Of a stretch of DNA of 64,000 nt, positions 1 to 12,332 are shown in pieces. Positions within the stretch are counted from its first letter, which is position 1. Every line of letters begins with the position of its first letter. This DNA is from Fragum whitleyi (taxonomy: Eukaryota; Mollusca; Bivalvia; Cardiida; Cardiidae), in contig OX411548.1 in the NCBI GenBank assembly GCA_948146395.1, positions 41,165,098 through 41,229,097 on the forward strand, in the 5' to 3' direction. The position numbers and the translations under genes were made by a program. The notes below the pieces were generated by a model, which did no database searches, had not been told where the DNA came from, and saw nothing but the letters and a program-made list of their open reading frames with translations.

Positions 1-72
1 AACATGATGAGATCAAACACCGATAGTACTACTGGTGTATATAGTTTCAGCACTTCACACAACGCTGTACCT

Positions 73-301
73 TTAACCCTTTCCTGTTTTACAAAATTTT
101 GGACCTGTCCAAATTCAAAGGTTTTGCAGACGAAAATTTAAAGTGGATTTAATTTGAAAAATAACCATTCAGTAGGGTAGAAAATAGTGTGGAAAAAGAA
201 GAAATTGCTTGTCAGAAGCAATTTCTTCTTTTTTCACAATGTTTACTCAATCATAAAATCACAGGCACCTAAAAAGCAGGGATTAAACAGCAAAGGGTTA
301 A
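73..301. mobile_element. piggyBac-like MITE, copy 1 (TTAA-flanked, 221 bp)
   Basis: A 221-bp element (77-297) lies between TTAA at 73-76 and TTAA at 298-301. Its ends are imperfect inverted repeats: CCCTTTCCTGTTTTAC on the left, CCCTTTGCTGTTTAATCC on the right read inward. TTAA targets and CCCTTT ends are hallmarks of piggyBac-type transposons. The centre holds a hairpin with arms AAGAAGAAATTGCTT and AAGCAATTTCTTCTT. There is no coding capacity, so it is non-autonomous. A near-identical copy of exactly the same length is at 28601-28821. Confidence 0.8.
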
Positions 302-2272
302 AGAATAGCTGACAACCTTTAGAACTTTCATTCCTCTCAAGGCTATGCAGAAATGTCTGCCACCATTGTCTGATTCGAGGTTATTTTATCTTTTCTTTTG
401 GGTAAGTAACTTTCAGAACGTTATGATATACAGCCATTGCTAGCGCCTGTAGAATAATTTAAGAGTGTGATAAAAGACGAGAAAAAAGCCATTCCGTTTA
501 ATCAGGAGACGCGATGAATAATAAATTCAAGATAAAGACCTGACGTCATTATTGCCTGTAATTGACGTCATGTTGAAAATCCCCAAGTTTGACGTCAAGC
601 AGGATTAACACCATCAAAAGCACTTAAACAATTTATATATCATTCAAAATGTTATTTTGTCTGTGAAACAGACTAATATTTACACAAGTTATCTGTTAAT
701 TTGCATAAGAACCATAATTGTTTAGAAAAAGGACAGATTTTATTTAACATCCTGTATAACAATACGTTTTTGCACTATCCTTTATGTTTAAACATAGATC
801 GTTTTGAATTTTATTATCTAATTTAAAAAAAATCCCATTTGGTCAAAATAAGTGTAATGACCACAACAGGCTTTCAAAAGCGGCTTAACCTGACAAAAAA
901 GGAACTTTGTTCCCTGTAAGGTTACATATGTTATATTTCTTATTTGTCTAAAATTTTCCCCAATACGTTAGTAATACATGTATATGAATCAGCAGTAAAC
1001 CTTATAGGTACTTGTTTAAACTCCTCGATTTGATTTTGATTTACAATTTAAAAACTTAATATCGAAATCGAATAGTCCTGCAGATAATGCTGCACTGAGA
1101 ATATGTATTATGTATGTTAAATTTGGCAAACCAATGCCAATCTATATGTCCGTCAACAGTAGTTTTGCTCGGCAATATTGATTGCATTTAGCCATATACG
1201 TTGTGAGTAATTTGACACATGTAAGCAATTTAAATGAGGTAATTTTTTCTTGGGAAACTGGTTAGTTTTTCTTGCTCCTGTTTTATAAACAACACATGAA
1301 ATGAATATTACAAAACAATCTTCAATTTGAAGAATCTAAGAGTGCATTGTCGACAGATAAGAAATGAATTATATCATATACATATGATACATAGGTTTCT
1401 TTGTTTTATATCATGAATTTTACTTTTGTAAAAAGTAATTGTGTCATGGAAGACCACATTCTTGAGTGTGCCGTTGAATTACAAAGCATTATCATTGCAT
1501 TTATGTTTGGGAAACAACATGTCAATTTTGAGAATGATTTTTGAATATTAGAAAAATTATCCGGTAGAATGCATTGCTCTTCGATGACCCACGTATTAGA
1601 AAGGATTCTCACAAATGATGTTTTTGCGAAATTAATAATTTTACATGTGGACGTTTTCAAATGTGTAAAAGTACAGGTGTGACATTCTATTATTCTTATG
1701 CTACTCTTCATTTGTCACAACCATTAGAGTAAATAATCAGTGTTATTTCACATTAAGTTAGCCGCTGTGTTTCTTTGAACACGATCTCAAATGTAGTGAT
1801 CTCGAATAAAAAAGCAATTAAAGACTCTCGATTGAGAACAAATTAATACATATTTGTCTAACACTTACTTTTTTAAAAATGCCATCAAATTAATCGATCT
1901 TTTTCATTGCAAGGCTAAGATGACAATGGTGGAAATGCGGTTTACTTTCGTCGGTTAAGCGTCTTTTATAAATGAACATTTGAAAAAAGAAAATATATTC
2001 TACACTGTGCTTTGGTTAGACCAATTTTTGAATAGACTATCAACTGATGAATAATTTTACAGTGAATTCTAATTGACACAGTTGAGTAAAAATATGTAGA
2101 TAAACTATTGACACTTGGGACCAGACTTGACAATACATCATTTAGATGCTATTTTAAGGTCATTTCATACCATAGTAAGGTGTTGTCTATTTTCTGTCGT
2201 GTCAGAGTGTACTTTTCAGGATTTTTTTCCACCGAACCTGATGCCTTAGAGACATTTTAAATTCGAACCTTA
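302..2272. other. Gene-free AT-rich stretch
   Basis: No reading frame here shows domain character, and no splice-bounded exon could be recognised. The only distinct structure is the TGACGTCA cluster at 541-597. The rest is AT-rich sequence with short homopolymers. Confidence 0.6.
541..597. promoter_or_regulatory. Cluster of three TGACGTCA palindromes (CRE-like)
   Basis: The full palindrome TGACGTCA occurs at 541-548, 563-570 and 590-597, three times in 57 bases. It is the canonical CREB/ATF binding site. No gene start is visible nearby, and the same octamer occurs in several repeat families in this window, so this may be a repeat remnant rather than a promoter. The motif is certain; the function is not. 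Confidence 0.4.
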
Positions 2273-2683
2273 CAGTAAGTAATATCATGAAAATATCATT
2301 TACGTCGATCGGATCTATTTTAGTCCCTCGCTCAGTGCTGCATTCATTCATCCAAACACTCTTTCAAAACTTCACAAACATTTCGAAATCGCTCAAAACG
2401 ATCAAAATCCATTCAAATCGATAAAGTTCTTTCCACTATTTCATTGGCTTTTGTAAATTTTAAAGCGATTGACTTGTCCGTGGACAAACACAAAAACAAA
2501 AGGACGTGCATTTTAGATAAAGGGTGGTCATACAATATCGTTAATTTCGTCTTATTGGACGAAATTATCGATATTGGATTACCCCCCTTAAATTAAATTT
2601 GAAGCTTGCTCCACCGTTCATTCAATTTCATTTAAATAATTCCAGAATCACCCACCTTGCCAATTTCACAATGTTGTAAGCTG
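2273..2683 (-). mobile_element. CAGTTA-family inverted-repeat element, diverged copy
   Basis: The ends resemble the terminal repeats of the better copies (29212, 42535, 55505): CAGTAAGTAATATCATGAAA at the left and a mirrored end closing at GTAAGCTG on the right. The interior is in reverse orientation and keeps the internal hairpin at 2517-2590, where ATATCGTTAATTTCGTC faces GACGAAATTATCGATAT. No coding capacity. Confidence 0.55.
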
Positions 2684-2780
2684 TACTGCTTTATTGTATG
2701 AAGTATTTTAATTGTATCTTTGTTTCCTGAAATGCTTATCTTTTGCCTCCGAATTCCACTGAATGGGGAATCGTGATTGA

Positions 2781-2826
2781 TTTGTTGTTGTTGTTGTTGT
2801 TGTGGTTGTTGTTGTTGTTGTTGTTT
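2781..2826. repeat. (TTG)n microsatellite
   Basis: Fifteen TTG units with one GTG interruption, inside an otherwise gene-free stretch that runs to 3746. Confidence 0.9.
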
Positions 2827-3746
2827 AGTTTTGAAAGAACTTGTATAAAGTATGGTTATTAAATTTCATTTAAGGCTAACGTAAAGAGTTTTTTAACCAA
2901 ATTTAATGCTGCTTCTATTTACAAAAAAGACAGTATGCCAAGGATAAACAATATATCAAATTAAAGCTGTAGATGAGCACAAGCAGTTGCACAACTTAAG
3001 GGACCACATCTCATAACAAAATATCCAAACCATTATGGAAAAGGGATATTTTGTTCTAAACAACTTCAATACGGCTGGAAAAATTTGCCGAAATTTGATC
3101 AGAATGTAGACAAATGTATCAACTAGGTACTTATACAACCTAAGATATAAAACGCGGTCTCAAAAGGCTCTTTTGAAACAATCAATTTCCATTTATTTTG
3201 TCAAACCGTATAAACTGGTTCGGTCTGTTTTTAAAAATAGATGTTAGGTATGGTGCAACATCACATCATAATATTGTGAAATATTTTCTGTGATTAATTT
3301 CAAATTATATTTTTTTTTTAATTCAATGATCTTTGATAAATAACTATAATTATATCATTTTGTGAAATAGACATTGACATATTGCTTAACAATCTGATCA
3401 ACACTTTTACAAAATTAGAATGACATATGTGTTTATAACATAAGTCAAAATAAATTGCTTGCATAACAACGTTTTTGGTCCGAGTTTTATGCAAATGGTT
3501 GTTGTAGTAAGTGTGTTGTACTTAAGACCGTGCTTTGTTAAAATATGAGTCAATTTTAACCAACAGTCACGCAGTTGCTCGTTCTGTACTATAGCTATGC
3601 CGCTATAGCTAAGGCAGTCTTATGTTTTTCAACTGCTTGTACTACATAGCTTCATTTTCATATATGATAAACCTGGACACACTGCTTTTTCTTGGCAAAT
3701 GGAGTACTCTTAAAATAAGGTTTCAAACAGTTTACATGAAACTTAA
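2827..3746. other. Gene-free AT-rich stretch
   Basis: I see no coding exon, RNA gene or repeat family member recognised elsewhere in the window. Confidence 0.5.
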
Positions 3747-4583
3747 TACAGTAAAATCTCGGTAGTTCGCATCTCAAGGGACCGGGACATTTTATACGAA
3801 CTAAACATAGTACGAACCATCCAATGTCAAGCAGGTATAGGTACCCTATATTTGTGGCTTTATTCTAAGGTTCTATGGAATATGTTTTAAATCAAGTTTT
3901 AACAAGACCCTTTTGTAGAGAGTAAGGCCGCAACAAATCTCACTTGAACAATGATCATCTTTCGTTTCGTCCAAATTCAAATCCTAAATAAAGTAATTTC
4001 GGCAACTATTTACATGCCAATTATTTACTACATCAGAATGTTTTCCCTTTGGATCAAATCACTTTGAGTACTCATTCAGTGGACGATGAAATATCGGCAT
4101 TACGATGAATCTGTCAGGAAGACATGTTGACAATCAAGTCTACGAAGATTTGCACTTTCATTTATGCATGATCGGTATGAGAAAGCCAGATGAAATACAA
4201 TAATTAAGGTCACTGATTCATCCTTTTTTTCGATTAAACCCGCCCAAAATTACAAATCAAACAATGCCTGTAAATATTGATGCTAAACAATAAATTCGAT
4301 TAATACCAATCAACAGGTGTGAAAATCAAGGTATATGTCTATTGTTACACCTAGGACAACTATTGATCGTACAATTCACACCTACGGATTAAACATAATA
4401 CTTTGTGTTATTTGGAAACTCTCGGGACTTCACACGGGCTACGAACTACGAACCACCGACGTGCGAATTACTCGGGGCCTTCTTACAAAGATAAAGAGGG
4501 AAGAAAATCGGGACCAAAGAATGTATACGAACCAACACATACCTACGAACCACCGGCGTGCGAACGACTGAGATTTTACTGTA
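3747..4583. mobile_element. Pogo/Tc1-mariner-type non-autonomous element, TA-flanked
   Basis: An 833-bp segment (3749-4581) starts with CAGTAAAATCTC and ends with its reverse complement, and TA lies on both sides (3747-3748, 4582-4583). The similarity of the ends continues inward (GTTCGCA on both sides). TA target duplication and CAGT termini fit the Tc1/mariner/pogo superfamily. The right half contains repeated ACGAACCACCG motifs (about 4452 and 4547). No transposase frame survives. Confidence 0.7.
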
Positions 4584-4899
4584 GTAAAGATACTGTATAC
4601 ATCATCAAATCAGCCTCTTTCATCAGCCCTGCGTTTTGACTAAAAATATTTGCGAAATACTATAGGTATCTATCTTACACTATTTTACATTTTTAATCAA
4701 AGTGCAAAGTACGATGTTATTTCAAAACGTTTTTGCATCATAAACACTGTTTACGACTTACATTTGAACGAGGTGGTTACAAAAATGAGACGGTTACATT
4801 CCCACTTTTTCAAAGCACGCATACTAAAGACAAAACCTCAACAAATGCGCAAGGGCATATGATCAGTGTCATTTTGCTAACGCTTCTTATAATGCAGAC

Positions 4900-5027
4900 C
4901 TGCTCTGCGTTAAGGATGACAAAATGACGCAATCAGTTTGCCAATTATATCCCGCTTTGCACGCAAGCGCGCGTGCAAAGCGGGGATTTATTGGAAACTA
5001 TTCGCACCATTTTGTGGCAGGGCAGAG
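4900..5027. mobile_element. CGCTTTGCACG palindrome element, copy 1
   Basis: A nearly complete palindrome. The core CCCGCTTTGCACG at 4951-4963 mirrors CGTGCAAAGCGGG ending about 4984. The arms continue outward through a CAAAAT/ATTTTG pair to the ends TGCTCTGCGTTAAGGATGAC and GGCAGGGCAGAG. Foldback structure, no coding capacity; one of at least seven copies in the window. Confidence 0.75.
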
Positions 5028-6240
5028 TTTGCGGGGTAGTTGTCTTGGCAAAATTGGCCAGACGAGGAACGTGCATGCAGATGTGCAAACAGACAAAGAA
5101 GTCGATACTAATGAAAACTTAGATGGGCGGCGAACGAAAATGCGATTTTCACCAGAACTTCATGGGAAAAAATGAAAACTTATTTAGAAGTGTATTTATG
5201 TGCTAATAGCCCTAATATGACTAATATGACATATAATATGACTTGAACACATTATGGTTCATCGTCAAAATACATGTACATACATAATACAAACATGAAT
5301 GAGTATGGACGTAATTAACATGAAATATGGAAAATGCAGAAATAATGAGGAAAAAATACCCCTCCATCAACCTCTATCCCTTTTTTCAAAATCAAAACCG
5401 GTTTGGTTTTTTTTTCTTTTGTATTATCATTAACACTTTTAAAAATACATGTAGTATGTAAACACGTACTCACAATTTCAAAGGAAGTTTTTTATTTTAC
5501 CATAAGTCTGACGTAAGCACTAACTTCCTTCTGGATGCGTTCAATAAAATTACAATTCTGTTTCTGAAATCACTAATATTTAAAATTTGCCCTCGCTTAA
5601 TCTTATTTTAGGACAAAAAACTGGTCATGTGATATACCAGCAGCGAATTTTTTGGAAGATTTCGGATTGATGTTTTAGCCTTCAAATATACATGTACATA
5701 AATATTTAGAGATTTTCCTCCTTGGGGGATGGAAAATTGATTGGGTGTGTCTTGATTTATACATGTATGGTGGGTAGTTTTGTATAAATTAAAATTCATA
5801 TTATCATACACCTTAACACGTTATGAAAATGTTGGCTATGAGTCCTAGCCTAAAACTTTTGAGCGGTATCAAAATAGTAACAAGAGATAAATTAATTAGA
5901 TGTAGTTACTATACTTTGTTTTTTGTCGTTATCTGACGAAACGATATTCAAATTAAGATGAGGATGTATCGACTTTGTTAACATTTGAAGTTTTAAACAA
6001 CCAATGTACAAATTCACATATATTTATCCATAGTTGCAATTATTTCAATATTTTATTTAATCATTTTTTTTTTAAGTTGATGTTTCCAAAATAAATGTCT
6101 TTAATTAAAAACCGAAAGCATTTAACAAAGATTTGTTAATAAGAAAATATGAAATCGCATAATTACCCAATCGGTTTAAAATTATATGCCGACAATGTTC
6201 CTCAACTTGACAAAACTCCAATCGTAAAGCCTAAGAGATA
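5028..6240. other. Gene-free AT-rich stretch
   Basis: No gene, RNA or recognised repeat member is visible. Reading frames are short and biased only by base composition. Confidence 0.5.
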
Positions 6241-6788
6241 GTTATAACCATTACTGCCCAATATCACTAATATGTCACAGAGTTCTGTCCTTTTTCATAG
6301 CACAGAGTAGAAATATAGCGTTTTGAACTCTAGAGAAATAAATAACCGATATAACCACTTTCCTTTAAAAAGAATTTATTTCTTGTAGTCAGAAGCGTGG
6401 GATTTGACGACCGATAAGAACCGTTTTTGTTTCTTATTTTCGTGTGTGTATGTGTATGTGTATTTGTTTGTTTGTTTGTTTGTTTTGTTTTTGGAATGAT
6501 ACTGAATGAGTGTGGGTAGCGAGATTTGAGTGAAATTTAAGGAAGGTAATACAATATCGCTAATTTTGTTCAAATGAACAAAATAAACGATATGTATTAC
6601 CTCCCTTTAGTAAAATTTCGTAAAGCATTGGATAAAGTCATAACCCTTACTACCAATATCACCAATTTGTCACAAATTTCTGTCCTTTTCATAGCACAGG
6701 GTAGAAATATAGCGTTTTGAACCCTAGAGAAATAAATAACCGATAGGACCACTTTCCTTTAAAAGAATGTATTTCTTGTTGTTAGAAG
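6241..6788. repeat. Direct repeat of about 150 bp bracketing an element fragment
   Basis: Segments 6241-6395 and 6640-6788 are direct repeats. Shared landmarks are TAGAAATATAGCGTTTTGAA, TAGAGAAATAAATAACCGAT and CCACTTTCCTTTAAAA. Between them (about 6440-6607) is a fragment of the CAGTTA family with its hairpin (AATATCGCTAATTTTGTTC facing GAACAAAATAAACGATAT) and a TTTG microsatellite at 6464-6485. It could be a local duplication followed by insertion, or repeats belonging to one larger element. Confidence 0.65.
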
Positions 6789-7919
6789 CTGAGAATTTTC
6801 TCAAATTTTAAATTGAAATAAATGAATGAAAATGAAAGATAATATTAATATTATCTTTTATGTTAATACATTAAAATGAGTATTAAAACAGACTTATGGC
6901 TTTAGTCTCAAATTGAAATTAGAGAAAATTTTGAATTGAGAATGAGAGAGGTTTTATAACCTCGGGCCCTACTGTTGAAGTTTTAACCAATATTAGCGTG
7001 TTATCATATTTCAACGTTCTTGTGGGAATACAGGTGATTGTAGATTAGCTGCATTAGTTGCGATTAATTGCATAGATGCAGTACGGTGGCCTGATTATTT
7101 CTAATTTGATTTCCTAATTAATTTTGCATTTGCTTTCATTTTTTAAAATCTTTTTGCTAGTTGTTTGAATTGTATTTAGGGTACGTCTAAATACGAATCG
7201 AATATGCGAAATAACAGCGTGTTTCCTTCTTTAACCATTTACACTCTGAAATTAAATCAAAATGTCCATTTATAAAAATAGTTTAAGCACCCTGACTTTT
7301 ATTTTTCCCCTTGAATTAAATAGAATGGGTGGTGTGGGAAAGGGCCATTTTTTGCAAGCAGATTGTAGTCTGTTATTGCCGGTCAAAGCTTTGGCCAAAC
7401 TTTAAATATGGCGTGGACAACATAAGAATGGTTAAGACATAAAGCCATACACCTTAGATTACAATGTACAAGACTTCTATACCTTATACAGTCCTAACGT
7501 ATACGCGAGACATTTGATAGCAAAGCAAAACAGAAGAAAAATAAATGAATAGGATATGAACATTTGTTTCGATTCGTGTTGCATGAATATTCAGACATTT
7601 GTATCAGAAGTTTAAACTTCAGTTCGCTTTTATGTCAAATAAAATATTTTTTTGTTCTTAATTCAAGGAATTAACGCAACACTTTCGTCCACAAACTCAA
7701 TGGAATCATTTATAAAGAAATAATAGTACTTCACCACCACGGTATCTTGCATTTATATAATGTTTTGTAGTTGTTGTTGTTGCTGCTGCTCTTCTTGTTC
7801 TTCTTCTTCTTCTTCTTAGTGATGAAGTTGTTGATGTTGTTGTGAAAAAGAGGTGTGTACTGTTACGTACGAACTGTCCTCAACCGAAGCATAGCTGAAA
7901 AATATCCTACGTGAGCTTT
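6789..7919. other. Gene-free stretch with a TTG/TTC microsatellite
   Basis: The only structure seen is mixed trinucleotide sequence at about 7767-7817 (TTG, CTG and TTC units). No exon or RNA gene was recognised. Confidence 0.5.
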
Positions 7920-8106
7920 GGCCAGTTTCATCAAAACATTTAAGACGTTTTATTTGTCTTACTGATGACTAACCACATATTTAGGATAAAAACCCAGTAT
8001 CACCAATCGATCGATACCTATGTAAACAAGGTAATTGTTGTTTTAACTGTTTCGAAAGTCATCAGTAAGACAAAAATACGTCTTAAATGCTTTGATGAAA
8101 CTGGCC
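7920..8106. repeat. Foldback element with about 50-bp arms
   Basis: The left arm 7920-7969 (GGCCAGTTTCATCAAA ... ACTGATGAC) is matched by the reverse complement at 8058-8106 with about three differences. The arms are separated by 88 bp. It looks like a short inverted-repeat transposable element; a long TTTG array begins 37 bp to its right. Confidence 0.75.
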
Positions 8107-8143
8107 CCTGGTGTCTAACCCATGCGGACAACAATATTCATTC

Positions 8144-8347
8144 GTTTGTTTGTTTGTTTGTTTGTTTGTTTGTTTGTTTGTTTGTTTGTTTGTTTGTTTG
8201 TTTGTTTGTTTGTTTGTTTGTTTGTTTGTTTGTTTGTTTGTTTGTTTGTTTGTTTGTTTGTTTGTTTGTTTGTTTGTTTGTTTGTTTGTTTGTTTGTTTG
8301 TTTGTTTGTTTGTTTGTTTGTTTGTTTGTTTGTTTGTTTGTTTGTTT
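8144..8347. repeat. (GTTT)n microsatellite, about 51 units
   Basis: An uninterrupted tetranucleotide tract of about 204 bases. It creates open frames of FVCL repeats in three phases that are not genes. Confidence 0.97.
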
Positions 8348-10009
8348 ACAAGTCCACTACGCTTAACACTGAGCTAAGGAAGATGTTCTCTTACCAAGGT
8401 GCCAGACATTGTATTTAAACCAACGAAGCTATGCAGGACAGTGATGAGAGTAGTCCCTCATTACACACTCCCCCTTAAGAGATCTATCTATGGTTTAACG
8501 TTTAAAGGCATTTACGACAGACTAACACTAAGCCATCGGTATATCATTGAGCTATAAAGCAACATAGTGTCATCTTACTGGGCTACTAATGATCACCTTT
8601 AAAGTTCTATAAACTATCTATTCTGCGTTCGTGACTAATGTCGGTAATCCATTGATGAACTGGTCTATTTTCAGGGGAAAAAAGATACTATTATTCTTGA
8701 TTCCTGATAATTGCTATCTTAAACCCTTTACATATTGGGAACTTTCTTGGACTTGTTCAGGCTTTGCTAGACAAAGTAAGGAAGCATATTAGTGTCACCA
8801 AAAGTGGTCACATGAAAAAGTTTTCATCGACGTGTATAAAGCAATAAGTCACTTAAACCTTTTACCTATTGGGGACTGTTTCGTTTTATTCAGGCTGTGT
8901 TCGACAAAGAACTAACGCATATACGTGCCCCCGGAGTTGTGACATAAATAAGACTTCAGAGAACACAAAAAGGTGCAAAAAACCCGACAAGAAGGCTTCA
9001 GAACTTTTTGATAAAGATACGGAATGCCATGCCAGGATACGATTCCAAATTTGTGCACATAAATTAGCCAGTTTGTGTACTTAGAAATAAAGAATTAAAA
9101 AAATGAAACATTCTCGAAAGACTTGAATATCAAATAAGAACGAAAAAAATCATGTTTCTGTATTAAGATTTATTTATCGTATTGTAATTGTTTAGTGTAC
9201 AAGTCGATGGAGAAATTTATAATGCATACTAAGTGTTTTGTATGAATAAAATCCCTAACGAGGTTGGGAGAATTGATCATTGTCGAGGCTCTGTCGAGAC
9301 ATTTATCAATTCTCACAACAGAGTTAAATATTTTTTCTTACAATATACTAAGTACGTATTATATTTATCTAATAACCTCTATTTGTCTTGTTTTTGTCGA
9401 TGTTTCTAACTGAAATGCAAGTTTCTGCAAATAACCGCATTATATCATTGTTCAGAAAATAACTATGTGATATCATAAAAAATATCGTACGGGATGTTAT
9501 CACACGGGTATATATATATTTATAAGATAAATTTGTTTGTCTATTTCCCGAAGGAACCAACATATACAAAAAAATCAAAAGGGACTGTCGTAATACCGAG
9601 GGTATATAATCGTTTACGTATACTCCGTACCCGCTTCCGCAGAAAATTTAATTTAGTTAATGTTTTGTGGTAAACTGAGAAAGAAATTAATGTATAATTA
9701 CTTTTTACATCGTTAGCATTTAACCACCTGCGTTCTTCATCTACCAAGTATTTATTCTGTTTGTCTAATTTATACGATACATTACAAGGTTTTTCATTGT
9801 AAATGTATATGGCTTTCACCTTATATAAAAGTGGCCTATGCCTAATCATTATTATTGACAATTATTATTGGTTAAACGAAGATCTTTACCTGAAAAGTAA
9901 AACCCTCGAAGTAATTTTAAATAAATCGAAAACTGAAATCATCTCAAACGCAACAAAAAATAAGCTCTCATATGTACGCAAGTGCCAGTGAAGTCCTGTA
10001 CTATCCTGT
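8348..10009. other. Gene-free stretch with weak duplications
   Basis: An old tandem duplication is visible at about 8722-8815 and 8855-8946 (AAACC-TTTAC-TATTGGG and TTCAGGCT-TG-T-GACAAAG in both). A hairpin lies at 9268-9314 (GAGAATTGAT facing ATCAATTCTC). No exon was recognised; frames in this stretch are short and lack domain features. Confidence 0.5.
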
Positions 10010-11342
10010 CCTATTCTAGACGAGGTTAAGATCAGCTCAAATCCAGTAACAGATTAATATAATTAATGCGTTAAAAACAAATTTTTGAAACGCTCTAATG
10101 ACAGAAATGCCGCAAAACGCGAGATATATGACGTCGAGATGACGTCATTTAGAATGTGATATTACACATGTATAAGACAAGCATATCTGATGGCTTTTCG
10201 CTATAGAAGACAAAGAGGGGGGGGGGGAAAGAGAGGCTTTGAGGGAAAAATGATACCCTTGTAACATATCAGATCCTTAGATTTAAAACTGTTTTAAAAT
10301 GTATTTAATCGCAAAGAGTTTGATGTTGTAAATAAGATTTTTAATACGATTTATTTGTAGCCGGATATTTTTCCAAATATTATTTTGAAGAAAGGTTATT
10401 ATTTTGGGACTTTCGGCTTTAGTTTTAGAACTCACACCAAGCGGTGTGAAGCAACGTTTGTACTGCATTACATGATTTTTAGTTCGACGAAAGATGCGCA
10501 GTCCAGTGAGAGCGCTGGTTAAAGAATCGTTTAATGAGACTTAATATATCTTCTTTGTGAATGAGGTCTCTAATCAGCTTTCTATTTAGGGTGTGATGAA
10601 CAGAATATTTGTATCGATTCTCCGATCACTCGTAATTACGTCTTTCATGTTAAGGCACTGTTCATCAAGAAAGTACTGGGGTTTTACTTAACCAATTACC
10701 AGACGACAGAATTACAGAGCGGTCCAAATTCAAAGCTGTTGCAGACGTCAATTTTTAATTGATGAAATGATAAATGAGCCAGTGAATGACATGTTCAACA
10801 ATTTGGAATATTCGTGAGATGCAAACTTTGAGTAGGGTAGACAGCCACCTACTGTAAATGTAAAGTAACCTGATGATCTACAGATACTTTAAGACCTTAT
10901 CTACCTTCTAAACGCATAGTGAAGACTCTAGTCAGACTGTGCGAATGCACAGGCTGGTCGAGGCTTTGCTTTGAGCATATTTAAAATTGTTGGAAATCTA
11001 ACTCGCATCGGCTGAAATATTTGGCAATGACATCATTTTGAACAATTAAGAAATCAATTAATAAATAAATTAATGTATGTCCATATGCTATGTTGTAGCA
11101 AGAATAATTGTTTTTACATAGCCATTCTTGTCTGCTATAACGACATCAAAGATATGTTTTACACAAGTGTAAGACTTTTCTAAATGACGTCATCACGACG
11201 TCATCTCACGCACGTTTTCGCGGTATTTATGTCATCTAAGTGTTTAAAATAATTAAATGTAAAAAAGCTGATAATGCGAAAAAGAATCTCTTACTCATTT
11301 TTTGAGACAAGATGATCTTAACTAACCTCGTATAAATAGGAA
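10010..11342. mobile_element. 1.3-kb element with long imperfect terminal inverted repeats
   Basis: The left flank 10010-10190 is mirrored by 11150-11342. Matching landmarks, the right side read in reverse, are CCTATT...ACGAGGTTA...AAGATCA, TAATGACAGAAATGCCGC against TAGATGACATAAATACCGC, and GATGACGTCATTTAGAA on both sides. The repeats are about 180 bp and diverged. A TGAGCC-family element (10775-11014) is nested within. Minus-strand frames near 10280-10620 are broken and match no transposase I can name. Confidence 0.6.
10775..11014 (-). mobile_element. TGAGCC-family MITE, copy 1 (reverse orientation)
   Basis: About 240 bp, starting TGAGCCAGTGAATGACAT and closing at AAATTGTTGGAAATCTAACT...CGGCT. 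The interior shares GTAAAGTAACCTGATGATCT, ACCTTATCTACCTTCTAAA and CTGTGCGAATGCACAGGCT with the copies at 20690, 49277 and 56667. Confidence 0.65.
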
Positions 11343-12174
11343 AGTTATAATCTTGCCACTGTTCGCGTAATAACAGTTCAATTCCAGACAGATTAAGATC
11401 AGCTTTGTGTTTCCTAGTGATTTTCAGTTTGTTTGTTTTTTTTTTTTTTTGTTTGTTTTTTTTTCTTTCCTTTTTTTTGTTGTTGTTGTTTTTTTTTTTG
11501 TTTTTTTTCCTCGACAGCTCACATACGATAACATAAAACCGGAAGACGAGTCTGCTAATAATATACGAAGGAGTGAAAACCAAGCCTTATTTACTGCCTC
11601 TCTTGGTCTATTTCACATCTTTATTATCATAGCAAAGAATACGAATCAAGTCAATTAATGTCTTTCTGAAGCAATTGCATATTTATGTGGTATATTTATC
11701 ATTTCTGTATGTGGAATAAATAAATAGAGATGTATCATTTACAATTTATGCCATTTTTTACTATCTTAAATACGAAAACTACCAGTATTCTTCTTTGTGA
11801 CAGCTGGAAAGGGTTAATTTGGTTTGTATGTATTGTTTACAATTACATTACCTCAAAACGTATTCAAAATGAATATACTGTTGATTTTTAAGTGGTACAC
11901 AATTGCTCATTCTATAAAAATATGCTCTTATTGAAGAACGTAGATCTGTTTTCTTAATGAAACATCAGACTCGAAATAAAGGCAATATGGTCAAGATACC
12001 TATTAATACTCAGTCATTTTCTAGCATATTAAGCTCGTCTGTTATGAAACAAAAACCTAGCCGTCGTAAAAGTAGAAGTAAGATTTGATGACAGTAAACA
12101 TTGTTGTCCTTTCTTGACATCTATGCTTTCACTATTAAACTACACCACTACAAAACTCTTATTGAGTCAGTCCA
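11343..12174. other. Gene-free stretch with a T-rich tract
   Basis: A T-rich low-complexity tract occupies about 11428-11512. It generates a spurious phenylalanine/valine-rich frame on plus and a lysine/asparagine-rich frame on minus. No gene seen. Confidence 0.6.
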
Positions 12175-12332
12175 GCCCTGCGTTCAGGATGACAAAACGC
12201 CCTGCGCTCAGGATGACAAAACGCTGCAAACTGTTGTCAATTTTATCCTCGCTTTGCACGCAAATTCACGTGCAAAACGGGGTAAAATTGGGAAACAGGT
12301 TGCAAATATTTGTCATGCTGAGCGCAGTGCTG
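12175..12332. mobile_element. CGCTTTGCACG palindrome element, copy 2 (duplicated left end)
   Basis: The left terminal motif CCCTGCGTTCAGGATGAC is followed 24 bp later by a second copy, CCCTGCGCTCAGGATGAC, so the left end is duplicated in tandem. The core is CGCTTTGCACG/CGTGCAAAACGGG at 12250-12282, and the right end is GTCATGCTGAGCGCAGTGCTG-like. Confidence 0.7.

Noticed and set aside
6241..6788. LTR retrotransposon with 150-bp LTRs
   Set aside because: No primer-binding site, polypurine tract, TG...CA ends or coding interior.
8144..8347. CRISPR-like or satellite array
   Set aside because: A simple tetranucleotide run without spacers.
7965..8418. Open frames of FVCLFVCL repeats on plus
   Set aside because: Produced by the (GTTT)n microsatellite in all three phases; no start context, domain or splice structure.
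11236..11658. Lys/Asn-rich (minus) and Phe/Val-rich (plus) frames
   Set aside because: Composition artefacts of the T-rich tract at 11428-11512.
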